This document shows, piece after piece, positions 1 through 6,817 of a stretch of DNA of 45,548 bases. The stretch comes from Acidobacteriota bacterium. GTDB lineage: Bacteria; Acidobacteriota; Aminicenantia; UBA2199. Each line of letters opens with the position of its first letter. Position 1 is the stretch's first letter. Under the pieces are notes generated by a model. The model was not told the DNA's origin and did no database searches. It was given only the letters and a program-made list of their open reading frames with translations. The stretch is from positions 1 through 45,548 of the forward strand of contig JALOLA010000027.1 in assembly GCA_025456205.1 (NCBI GenBank), in the 5' to 3' direction. The translations under genes and the position numbers were made by a program.

Positions 1-467
1 ATCTTGTTCCAGAGCTCGCTTCCGCGCAGATGGGTGGCCGCGATCTTCCCCTGGAGGTCGATGACGAAGGTCGAGGGGATATAGCTGACCTGGGATTTCT
101 AGGCGATGGACCGTCCCGCTTCCCAGTCGATGATATGCACCCAGTCCATCTCCTTGTCGGCGACGAACTTGCGCGCCGCCTGCAGGTCGCGGTCCAGGCT
201 GACGCTCAGCAGCACGAAGCGCTTGTCCGCGAACTTGCGCTGGATCTCGATGAGGTGGGGGACCTCCACGCGGCAGGGAGGGCACCAGGTGGCCCAAAAG
301 TCGAGCAGCACGACCTTGCCCTTGAGCCCGGAGAGCGTCACTTCCAGCCCGGCGATGTCCTTGGCGCTGAAGTCGGGCGGCGTGCCGCCGATCCCCTGCG
401 CGCGGCAGGGAACGGCCGTTGTCAGAAAAATACCCGCTATGAGCAATGAGATTCTTATCGTTTTCAT
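1..467 (-). pseudogene. TlpA/ResA-like thioredoxin-fold protein with in-frame amber stop, 3' end off window
   Basis: Secreted or periplasmic thiol-disulfide protein of the TlpA/ResA group. Seen: an N-terminal signal peptide of about 24 residues, the redox motif WCPPC, and the usual TlpA spacing up to GRSIA. A UAG codon then interrupts the frame at 99-101. Reading on in the same frame gives normal TlpA sequence (YIPSTFVID, then GKIAATHLRG) up to the window edge, so no base is gained or lost; one change from CAG (Gln) to TAG would explain it. The start at 467 has no Shine-Dalgarno sequence, but a TATAAT box ends 6 nt upstream. It may be a true nonsense mutation, an assembly error, or a codon that is read through. 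The family assignment is secure; the functional state is not. Confidence 0.8.
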
Positions 468-473
468 TGCTAT

Positions 474-501
474 ATTATACCATGGAAGTTATATTTGGCA
501 A
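474..501 (-). promoter_or_regulatory. Promoter of the TlpA-like gene, predicted leaderless
   Basis: On the minus strand TTGCCA (501-496) and TATAAT (479-474) are separated by 16 bp. Only 6 nt lie between the -10 box and the ATG at 467, so transcription should begin at or next to the start codon. Confidence 0.6.
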
Positions 502-561
502 ACCCAGTGAGCGGCCGGGGACGACCGCGGGGCCGCGATTGTTTCCCGGCGGGGGGGCGCA

Positions 562-590
562 TTGAAAAAAGCGGTGGAATGGTTTATATT
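562..590 (+). promoter_or_regulatory. Sigma70-type promoter of the ferritin-like gene
   Basis: TTGAAA (562-567) and TATATT (585-590) are separated by exactly 17 bp, followed by a leader of about 60 nt to the ATG at 656. It probably also drives the nitroreductase gene downstream. Confidence 0.65.
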
Positions 591-655
591 GACTCCGGCA
601 AGGGGCCGGGAGCGAACCGGCCCGGGATGGAGCTGAAAGAAACCGAGGTGAAACC

Positions 656-1138
656 ATGTCGTATTTGCTGGCAGTGAAGGAGATCCTGGGGTTCGCGGTG
701 CATATCGAGGAGCGCGGCTACGAATTTTACGTCGAGGCCATGAAAAAATTCCCCGAGCCGCGCGCGACCGAGCTCTTCCAGTACCTGGCCGACGAGGAAT
801 TCAAGCACGAAAAGATTTTCAGGAAGCTGATGGAGCGGGACGGCGGGGCGGCGCAAGGGGAGCCGGACGCCGAGTACCAGGCCTACATGCGCGAGTTCGT
901 CAAGGCCCACCAGCTGGGCGACAAGGAGGCGGTCAACGCCAAGCTGGCCCGCCTGTCCACCCTGGGGGAGGTCCTGGACCTGGCCATGGGTTTCGAGAAG
1001 GATTCGATCGTCTTCTTCTCCGAGCTGAAGAGCGCCTATGGCCGCGGGGGGGACGGGGCGATCGACACGGTGATCCAGGAGGAGATGGGCCACCTGCGCC
1101 GGATTTTCCAGATGAAGCAGGCCCTGGCTCCGCGTTAA
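656..1138 (+). CDS. Ferritin-like/rubrerythrin-type diiron protein
   Basis: A 160-residue, mostly helical protein with the pattern of a four-helix ferritin-like diiron domain: a glutamate in EERGYEFY (about residues 18-25), an ExxH in LADEEFKHE (about 45-53), a third-helix glutamate in GFEKDSIVFF, and a second ExxH in QEEMGHL near the C terminus. Family members reduce peroxide or handle iron in anaerobes. There is no C-terminal rubredoxin domain, so electrons would have to come from another protein. The start is preceded by a purine-rich stretch (GAGGTGAAACC). The nitroreductase gene follows after 28 bp and the two are probably co-transcribed, which would fit an oxidative-stress or redox role. 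The exact substrate cannot be told. Confidence 0.85.
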   Translation: MSYLLAVKEILGFAVHIEERGYEFYVEAMKKFPEPRATELFQYLADEEFKHEKIFRKLMERDGGAAQGEPDAEYQAYMREFVKAHQLGDKEAVNAKLARLSTLGEVLDLAMGFEKDSIVFFSELKSAYGRGGDGAIDTVIQEEMGHLRRIFQMKQALAPR

Positions 1139-1166
1139 GGTTCAGCCTGCAAACCGAGGAGGGGAT

Positions 1167-1718
1167 ATGGAATTAATGGAGGCCATTGTCAAGCGGCGCG
1201 CCTACCGCTCGCTGCAGCCGGTGGAGATCAGCGAGGAAATGGTGCGCCAATTGGCCGAAGCCGCTTCGCTTTCGGCTTCATGCTTCAACAACCAGCCCTG
1301 GCGCTTTGTCTTTGCTTACGACAAGGAAGCGCTGGACAGGGTGAAAGGGGCCATGAGCAAGGGCAACCAATGGACGTTTGCCGCCTCTTTGATCATCGCT
1401 GTCTGCAGCCGCCGGGACCTGGATTGCCCGAACCAGGGCAGGGAACTGTACATCTTCGACACCGGCATGGCCACCGCCTTCCTGATCCTGCGCGCCACGG
1501 AAATGGGACTGGTCGCCCATCCCATCGCCGGATATGATGAAGCCAAGGTCAAGGAAGCCCTGTCCATCCCCCCCGACATGACCGTGATCGCGCTGGTCAA
1601 TGTCGGAAAGCACCTGCTGCCCCCCAATGAACTGCTGAGCGAGCAGCAAAAAGACTCTGAAAAAACGAGGCCTGAGCGCAAGCCGCTCGAAGAGATCATG
1701 AGGTTGAACAGGTACTGA
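1167..1718 (+). CDS. Nitroreductase family FMN-dependent oxidoreductase
   Basis: A 183-residue protein of the nitroreductase superfamily, which binds FMN and uses NAD(P)H to reduce nitro compounds, quinones or similar acceptors. Seen: the N-terminal VKRRAYRSLQP segment that contacts the FMN phosphate, SCFNNQPWRF (about residues 37-46) typical of the family, and the EMGLVAHPIAGYDE segment in the second half. Length is normal for the short subgroup. A GAGGAGG Shine-Dalgarno sequence lies just upstream of the ATG. It follows the ferritin-like gene closely and converges with rnhA, whose stop codon is 22 bp away. The natural substrate is unknown. Confidence 0.85.
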   Translation: MELMEAIVKRRAYRSLQPVEISEEMVRQLAEAASLSASCFNNQPWRFVFAYDKEALDRVKGAMSKGNQWTFAASLIIAVCSRRDLDCPNQGRELYIFDTGMATAFLILRATEMGLVAHPIAGYDEAKVKEALSIPPDMTVIALVNVGKHLLPPNELLSEQQKDSEKTRPERKPLEEIMRLNRY

Positions 1719-1740
1719 GACCCGGGCCGGAAAGGAATCG

Positions 1741-2196
1741 CTAGCGCAGCGCCTGGATGGCTTCCCTGGCCAGTTCGTCGGCGCGTTCATTCAGGGGGAT
1801 ATTGCTGTGCCCCGCCACCTTGTGGAACGCGATATGGGCGAACTTGTCCTTCAGGGCCAGCAGCCGCAGCCAGAGGTCCTTGTTTTCCACCGGCTTTTTT
1901 CCCGCGGTCTGCCAGCCGTTCTTGCGCCAGCGGACGTACCAGCGTTGCAGCAGGCAGTTGGCGAGATAAGCGCTGTCGGTGAAAACCTCGACCGGCAGCG
2001 AGCGGTTCTTGACCGTTTCCAGCGCCTGGATGCAGGCCAGAAGCTCCATGCGGTTGTTCGTGGTGTTGCGCTCCGCCCCGGAGATCTCCTTGGCCAGGCC
2101 CTTGTACAGCAGGACCGCCCCCCAGCCGCCGCGGTTCTCCCGCTGCTGGTTGTTGCTGCACGCCCCGTCGCAATAAATGATGATCTTTTCTGTCAT
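1741..2196 (-). CDS. rnhA: Ribonuclease HI
   Basis: Cytoplasmic endonuclease that cuts the RNA strand of RNA-DNA hybrids, removing R-loops and primer remnants. All four acidic active-site residues are visible in order: Asp in YCDGACSNN, Glu in NRMELLA, Asp in FTDSAYL and Asp in NERADELA. The 151-residue length is typical of bacterial RNase HI. I place the start at the ATG at 2196 (MTEKIIIYCDG) because GGCGGGAGC lies right before it; the open frame extends 16 codons further upstream, but that sequence is not family-like. It is a single-gene unit, convergent with the nitroreductase and divergent from the receiver protein. Confidence 0.93.
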   Translation of the reverse strand: MTEKIIIYCDGACSNNQQRENRGGWGAVLLYKGLAKEISGAERNTTNNRMELLACIQALETVKNRSLPVEVFTDSAYLANCLLQRWYVRWRKNGWQTAGKKPVENKDLWLRLLALKDKFAHIAFHKVAGHSNIPLNERADELAREAIQALR

Positions 2197-2275
2197 GCTC
2201 CCGCCTGGGATGGGCATTATATGCCGCCGGCGGCGGGAAGGCAATAATCAGGATTTTCCTGACGCCCGGAAAGGG

Positions 2276-2302
2276 CTTGATTTTTCATTTTTATGCTATA
2301 AT
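2276..2302 (+). promoter_or_regulatory. Promoter -10 region of the receiver-protein gene
   Basis: A perfect TATAAT (2297-2302) lies 31 nt before the ATG at 2334. The best -35-like word, CTTGAT (2276-2281), is only 15 bp away, so the -35 assignment is weak. Confidence 0.45.
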
Positions 2303-2333
2303 GTCGCCACGTTTTCGCTACGACAGGGGCAAG

Positions 2334-2843
2334 ATGGGCAAGAAGATCGCGATTATTGACGACGACCATGTCATCCAGGAATCGCTGCAGGAGCTTTGCG
2401 GCGATGCCGGCTACCAGGTCTCCGTTGCCGGCGATGGCATCGCCGGTTATGAGCTGATCGTCCGGGAAAAACCGGACATCGTGGTGGCCGATATCCTGCT
2501 GCCGCGCATGCATGGGATCGCCCTGTGTGAAAAGATACGGGCCAGCGAGGAGTTCAAGCGCATCCCCGTCATCCTGATGACCGGGGTGTACAAGGACGTG
2601 AACCTGCGCATGTACGTGCACAAGGGGCTGGCCGACGACTTCATCGAAAAGCCATTCCGCGAAAAGGACCTGCTGGCCAAGATCGAGCACTTCATCGGCT
2701 GCGGCGAGGAGAAGGTGCTGGCCCATCCGGCCGCCCCGGCGGTGTCCGACCCGGGGCCGGCCGCCAAGAAGCAGTCCGCCCGCTCGCTGGAGCGCGACCT
2801 CGACGACCTGGTCAACTGGGCCCACAGCAAGGATAAAAAGTAA
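2334..2843 (+). CDS. Single-domain response regulator (CheY-like receiver)
   Basis: A 169-residue protein consisting of one receiver domain. Seen: the acidic cluster in IIDDDH, the phosphoacceptor Asp in VVADILLPRMHG, a Thr in LMTGVY and the conserved Lys in EKPFREKD. A tail of about 45 residues follows (Pro/Ala-rich, then a charged helix SLERDLDDLVNWA) with no recognizable output domain. It probably acts by protein-protein contact, as CheY- or PatA-like proteins do. I start it at the ATG at 2334 because the frame upstream overlaps the -10 box. No histidine kinase gene is nearby. The tail may be a docking or dimerization segment; this is inference. Confidence 0.85.
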   Translation: MGKKIAIIDDDHVIQESLQELCGDAGYQVSVAGDGIAGYELIVREKPDIVVADILLPRMHGIALCEKIRASEEFKRIPVILMTGVYKDVNLRMYVHKGLADDFIEKPFREKDLLAKIEHFIGCGEEKVLAHPAAPAVSDPGPAAKKQSARSLERDLDDLVNWAHSKDKK

Positions 2844-2865
2844 CAGGCTTCCAGGAGATCGAAAT

Positions 2866-2995
2866 CGGTAAACGGTACACGGTATACGGCGTACGGCAAG
2901 AGAAGGCAATAGTTAAGAAAAAAATTCCAAATAGCAAATAAATCCCAAGTTCCAAATCCCTATCACCGTCCACCGTTGACCCTGAACCGTAAACC
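2866..2995. repeat. Intergenic heptamer-array inverted repeat, site A
   Basis: The gap between two converging genes holds two arms built of variable 7-bp units. The left arm (2866-2899) reads as repeats of the form GGTAAAC, GGTACAC, GGTATAC; the right arm (2964-2995) is CACCGTC, CACCGTT and related units. The reverse complement of the right arm matches the left arm at 22 of 30 positions. Between them lies a second heptamer family built on TTCCAAA (about 2924-2958). Three other sites in the window share this design. Function unknown; a stem-loop is possible at the RNA or DNA level. Confidence 0.75.
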
Positions 2996-3022
2996 AAGTT
3001 CAATTACCAGGAGACCTGTTGA

Positions 3023-3511
3023 TCACGTTTTTCCGTGGGCCGGATGGTCGCCGCCGTGCATCATGTCGCGTCCATGTGCCATGACGTCCGCCAGCAGCGC
3101 GGCGCAGAACTCGGCGCCGCGCACCGAACCGGGGAAGTTGACGATGACCGTATGGCCTCTCATGCCGCTGTAGGCGCGGGAAAAAACGGCATGTGCGGTC
3201 TCCTGCTGCGATTCACGGCGCAGCCATTCGCTGATGCCGGGCACGTCGCGGTCGCACAGCCGGGCGCAGGTCTCGGGGGTGATGTCGCGCGCGGACAGGC
3301 CGGTGCCGCCGCAGGTCAGGATGTAATCGCGATCGAGATTGCCCAGTATGGCCGCGGTGATGGCGTCGGCCTCGTCTGGCACCACCGCGACCGTCACCTC
3401 GGCCCCGGGCAGCTTTTCCTCGAGGACCGCGCGGATGCGCGGCCCCGACCGGTCGGAATATTCGCCGCGCGCCGCCCTATCCGATATGGTAATCACCGCG
3501 ATTTTGAGCAT
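3023..3511 (-). CDS. mogA: Molybdopterin adenylyltransferase, MogA/MoaB type
   Basis: Adenylates molybdopterin before molybdenum insertion by MoeA. The 162-residue protein has the family signatures VITISDRAARGEYSDRSG at the N terminus, LTCGGTGLSARDITPE for nucleotide and pterin binding, and the NFPGS loop near residue 135. It is the last gene of the minus-strand Moco operon. Its ATG lies inside the 3' end of the MOSC gene (35-bp overlap), with GGGAGG inside that gene as ribosome binding site, so translation is probably coupled. It ends with a His/Gly-rich tail (HGRDMMHGGDHPAHG) that could bind metal; that is a guess. Confidence 0.92.
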   Translation of the reverse strand: MLKIAVITISDRAARGEYSDRSGPRIRAVLEEKLPGAEVTVAVVPDEADAITAAILGNLDRDYILTCGGTGLSARDITPETCARLCDRDVPGISEWLRRESQQETAHAVFSRAYSGMRGHTVIVNFPGSVRGAEFCAALLADVMAHGRDMMHGGDHPAHGKT

Positions 3512-3897
3512 GGATCGTGCCTCCCTTGAGCACTTTGGCGAAGATCCCCTGCCGGGGCATGATGCAGTCGCCGGCAGCGGTGTAAATGGCGCAGTGGCTG
3601 TGGCATTCCTTGCCGATCTGGGTGATCTCCAGTTCCACTTCGCCGATGGTGATCGTCTCGCCCACGCGCGCCCGGCTCCAGTCGACGCCGCGGGTGACGA
3701 TGTTCTCCCCGAAGGCGCCGGCGGCCAGCTCCAGGCCCTTGGCTTTCATAAGGTCCACGGCTTCGCCGGCCAGCAGCGACACCTGGCGGTGCCAGGCGCC
3801 GGCATGGGCGTCTCCCTCGATGCCGTGGCCGGGGCGCAGGCGTATCTCGGGGACTTCGTGCTTCTGCACGCCCTTTGTGGCTGACGTGCTGACCGAT

Positions 3898-3914
<17 letters not shown>
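3477..3914 (-). CDS. MOSC domain protein
   Basis: A 145-residue single MOSC (Moco sulfurase C-terminal) domain. Known MOSC proteins bind molybdenum cofactor and transfer sulfur or deliver the cofactor; a conserved cysteine is important. Here the candidate cysteines are in GKECHSHC (about residues 101-108). Other family features are RPGHGIEGDAHAG (about 27-39), RQVSLL and GAFGENIVTRG. It overlaps moaC by 17 bp and mogA by 35 bp within the Moco operon. In some bacteria MOSC and Mog are fused, so physical partnership with MogA is plausible. It could serve to mature or sort Moco for an enzyme encoded elsewhere. Confidence 0.88.
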
Positions 3915-4353
<439 letters not shown>

Positions 4354-5160
4354 TTATCCTCCTATCTGCCAGTTCTGGCGCGTGGCGCAGGCGATGCCGT
4401 GCTGCGGCTTGGCTTGCACCGCCCGTTCCAGGCTGGAGCGGATGTCGGAAAAATCCACTGGGAATTCGAGGTCGGAGAACAGACAGGGCTTCAGCTTGCC
4501 GTCCGCGGTCAGGCGCAGGCGGTTGCAGATCGAGCACGAGAGGGGCCGCTCGGCCTCCAGCCCGCTGCGCGCCGTCCGCAGGTCGTGGAGACTGTAGTGA
4601 TGGATGCGCTGCAGCTGCAGGCCGTTGCGGCGGCAGAAGTCCTTCATGGCCGCCACCTCGTGATCGTTGAAGCCTGGTATCAGGACCATGTTGATCTTGC
4701 TGCCGGTGAAGCCGGCGATGCGGGCGGCGTCGATGCCGGCCAGGACCCGGGAGATCTCGCCGTTGCGCGTGACCTGCCGGTAGTGGTCCGGGTCCAGGGT
4801 GTCCAGCGAGATGTTCAGGCGGTCGAGACCGGCCTGCTTGAGCTCCCCGGCCAGCAGGTCCAGCAGGACGCCGTTGCTGGTCATGCTCACTTCGGACAGG
4901 CCGGGCAGCGCCTTGAGCTCGCGGACCAGGAAGGCGATGTTCCGGCGCACCAGCGGCTCGCCGCCGGTCAGGCGCACCTTGCGGATGCCCAGGTCGGCGG
5001 CAGCGGCCGCGACCTCGACGATCCTCTCGTAGGGCAGGATGTCGGCATGGCGCTTGAGCTGGATGCCCGCGGCTGGCATGCAGTAGGTGCAGCGCAGGTT
5101 GCAGCGGTCGGTCACCGAAATGCGCAGGTAATCGATCTTGCGGTTAAAGGAATCGAACAT
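4354..5160 (-). CDS. moaA: GTP 3',8-cyclase MoaA, short form
   Basis: Radical SAM enzyme for the first step of Moco synthesis, rearranging GTP. Seen: the SAM cluster motif CNLRCTYC (CxxxCxxC) near residue 20, GGEPL, and a second cluster site with three cysteines in CSICNRLRLTADGKLKPC. The last two residues are Gly-Gly, the catalytic tail of this family. At 268 residues it is about 60 shorter than classical MoaA; the gap is mainly between FNDHEV and the second cluster, where the usual linker and strand are missing. Similar short forms exist in anaerobes. It overlaps moeA by 17 bp, and its stop codon abuts the moaC start. Confidence 0.92.
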   Translation of the reverse strand: MFDSFNRKIDYLRISVTDRCNLRCTYCMPAAGIQLKRHADILPYERIVEVAAAAADLGIRKVRLTGGEPLVRRNIAFLVRELKALPGLSEVSMTSNGVLLDLLAGELKQAGLDRLNISLDTLDPDHYRQVTRNGEISRVLAGIDAARIAGFTGSKINMVLIPGFNDHEVAAMKDFCRRNGLQLQRIHHYSLHDLRTARSGLEAERPLSCSICNRLRLTADGKLKPCLFSDLEFPVDFSDIRSSLERAVQAKPQHGIACATRQNWQIGG

Positions 5161-6328
5161 GGACGATGCTCCCGGCCGCGATGGCGCTCACCCCGGCCGG
5201 AATGCGCAACAGGGCGTTGGCCCGGCTGAGGGCGTGCAAGTGGGCCGAGCCATGGTAGGAAACGAGCTCCGCCCGGCCGTCGCCGGCGTTGACCGGGAGG
5301 AAGGCGGTGCGTTCCGCCCGCGAGCGCCGGAACGCCGTGGTCAGTTCGACCGGCTGCAGCACGGGCTGGTGCACGTGACCCAGCAGGCGCAGCAGCAGCG
5401 GCTTGATGAATACTTCGAAGATCACGAAGGTGGAGACCGGGTTGCCCGGCAGGCCGAAGGCGACTTTTTCCCCGCGGCTGCCGAAGACCGTCGGCATGCC
5501 CGGCTGCACGGCGATCTTTTCGAAATGCAGGTGAAAGCCGGCCTGTTTCATGGCCGCGGGGACGAAGTCGAAATCCCCCGCCGAAACGCCTCCGGACAGG
5601 ATCAGGACGTCGCATGCGTCGAGGGCGGAAGCGATGGCTGCGACCGTCGCCTCGGCGCTGTCGGCCACGCCCCCCAGCGCCAGCGGTTCGGCCCCGGTTT
5701 CCCGCAGCTGGGCGGCCAGGGCCGGGGAGTTGCTGTCGTATATCCTGCCCGGCTCGAGGGGCGATCCCGGCGCGGTCAGTTCCGAGCCGGTGGTGATGAC
5801 GCCTACGCGCGGCGGCCTGGCGACCGGGACTTCGGCCAGTCCCAGCGAAGCCAGCAGAGCGACCTGAGCCGCCCGCAGCCGGGTACCTGCGGCCATGACC
5901 TTCTGCCCGGGCTGGATGTCCTCGCCGCGGAAGCGGATATTGGCGTTGGCATCCTCGGCGATGATCCTCATCACCCCGGTGGTTTCCTCGGTGCATTCGC
6001 GCATGACCACGCGATCGGCGCCGGCAGGGAGCATGGCGCCGGTCATGATCCTGGCGCAATGGCCGGGAGTGACCGCAAGGCGGGGAGGAGTGCCGGCGGC
6101 GATGGTTTCGATGACCTTGCGAGTGGGGGCGGGGTCCAAGGCGATGATGGCGTAGCCGTCCATGGCCGACTTGTCGAATTCCGGGACGGCGATCGGAGAC
6201 GACACATCCTCGGCCAGGTAGCGGCCATGGGCGCCGGCAAGGGAAACGATCTCCTTCTGGACCCTGACAGGGAAGCCCATCAGGGCTTTTTCGGCCTCCT
6301 CGACGCTGAGAAGTGGCTTAGAGACCAT
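5144..6328 (-). CDS. moeA: Molybdopterin molybdenumtransferase MoeA
   Basis: Inserts molybdate (or tungstate) into adenylated molybdopterin. The 394-residue protein shows FDKSAMDGYAI, the RIMTGAMLPAGAD block, GVITTGSEL, SGGVSAGDFDFVP and FGLPGNPVS, all typical of MoeA, followed by the C-terminal domain IV. It is the first gene of the operon moeA-moaA-moaC-MOSC-mogA. The ATG at 6328 has no Shine-Dalgarno sequence of its own and lies inside the last codons of an upstream leader ORF, so translation likely depends on re-initiation. A stop codon in the same frame a few codons upstream rules out a longer protein. Confidence 0.94.
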   Translation of the reverse strand: MVSKPLLSVEEAEKALMGFPVRVQKEIVSLAGAHGRYLAEDVSSPIAVPEFDKSAMDGYAIIALDPAPTRKVIETIAAGTPPRLAVTPGHCARIMTGAMLPAGADRVVMRECTEETTGVMRIIAEDANANIRFRGEDIQPGQKVMAAGTRLRAAQVALLASLGLAEVPVARPPRVGVITTGSELTAPGSPLEPGRIYDSNSPALAAQLRETGAEPLALGGVADSAEATVAAIASALDACDVLILSGGVSAGDFDFVPAAMKQAGFHLHFEKIAVQPGMPTVFGSRGEKVAFGLPGNPVSTFVIFEVFIKPLLLRLLGHVHQPVLQPVELTTAFRRSRAERTAFLPVNAGDGRAELVSYHGSAHLHALSRANALLRIPAGVSAIAAGSIVHVRFL

Positions 6329-6374
6329 GGGCCGTCGACCGTTTCTTTATCGGAGTAATTCCCAGTTTTTTCAT
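6318..6374 (-). CDS. 18-codon leader ORF of the Moco operon
   Basis: Predicted peptide MKKLGITPIKKRSTAHGL. The ATG at 6374 has the best ribosome binding site of the operon, GGAAAGGAG with 5 nt spacing, which is also the 3' strand of the probable riboswitch stem. The stop codon TAA (6320-6318) overlaps the start of moeA. I see no homology; the peptide is basic and may matter only as a translational coupler, so that ribosome access controlled by the riboswitch is passed on to moeA. Existence of the peptide is inference. Confidence 0.5.
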   Translation of the reverse strand: MKKLGITPIKKRSTAHGL

Positions 6375-6375
6375 C

Positions 6376-6480
6376 GGTTCTCCTTTCCGAACATGGGAGG
6401 CGGGGCCGTTTCCGGCCTGGCCCTCGCGGCGAAAAAAGCCTGGCCCTGGGGACGGTAGCTTTTTACACTCGGAGAAAACC
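6376..6480 (-). promoter_or_regulatory. Probable Moco (or Tuco) riboswitch upstream of moeA
   Basis: The leader between the promoter and the first ribosome binding site matches my memory of the Moco RNA motif: it opens with CTCCGAG, contains GGGCCAGGC-type GC stems, a GGCC-GGAAAC-GGCC hairpin with a GNRA-like loop, the word GCCTCCC, and closes with TTCGGAAAGGAG, which can pair with the opening CTCCGA. The closing strand contains the Shine-Dalgarno sequence, so ligand binding could hide it. Position before a Moco operon supports the call. I could not run a covariance model, and cannot tell the Moco and tungsten-cofactor variants apart. Confidence 0.7.
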
Positions 6481-6481
6481 C

Positions 6482-6510
6482 ATTTTAGCAAAAATAGTTC
6501 CCGTGGTCAA
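6482..6510 (-). promoter_or_regulatory. Promoter of the Moco operon
   Basis: TTGACC (6510-6505) and TAAAAT (6487-6482) with an exact 17-bp spacer on the minus strand. The predicted start of transcription, about 6475, coincides with the first bases of the riboswitch closing stem. Confidence 0.75.
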
Positions 6511-6682
6511 TCCAAGAAGCGATCATGGCCTGGATAATTCGGAAAAATCGCCGGTTTTCCCGCTCAATGCCAGAAATGCAAATTTTCCACAAAAATTTCC
6601 ACAATTTCAGGCGAATGGAATATTGTTTTTTTAATACCGTTTTATTATAGGCGTTTTACATATATTTTCGCGAGGAGGTGCC
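6511..6682. other. AT-rich intergenic stretch without a gene
   Basis: Between the divergent promoters of the Moco operon and the metallopeptidase gene. It holds two copies of TTTCCACA-like words 12 bp apart (6583-6591 and 6595-6603) that loosely resemble DnaA boxes, and an A/T run with TTATTATA (about 6632-6660). I see no coding potential and no convincing origin or binding-site array. Confidence 0.4.
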
Positions 6683-6711
6683 TTGACAAGGGCCCTGCCT
6701 TGGTTTATATG
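6683..6711 (+). promoter_or_regulatory. Promoter of the metallopeptidase gene
   Basis: Consensus TTGACA (6683-6688), 17 bp, TATATG (6706-6711). This lies where the open frame could begin with TTG, so the sequence here is promoter and the extra N-terminal residues are not translated. Confidence 0.7.
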
Positions 6712-6817
6712 TATTTTCCCTTGGTTTTCCAATGAGGAACGGCTGCCGGCAGCGGTGCGTTCCATGCGGATCTCGGGGGAGGATCGTCCGCATCCGCGGC
6801 GCGGTCCGAGGGTTGTC

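Noticed and set aside
2866-2995. Insertion-sequence or MITE end
   Set aside because: No transposase, no target-site duplication that I can find, and arms are variable arrays and not fixed terminal repeats. A MITE origin cannot be fully excluded.
5138-6358. 406-codon plus-strand open frame across moeA
   Set aside because: It is the complement of moeA, with low-complexity Gly/Arg/Asp composition and no recognizable domain.
6583-6603. Two TTTCCACA words resembling DnaA boxes in an AT-rich gap
   Set aside because: Only two imperfect copies, no dnaA, dnaN or other origin genes nearby, and the gap is explained by two divergent promoters.
6683-6817. Longer N terminus for the metallopeptidase starting at TTG 6683
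   Set aside because: The TTG is the first half of a consensus TTGACA -35 box with a TATATG 17 bp later, and the upstream residues are not family-like.
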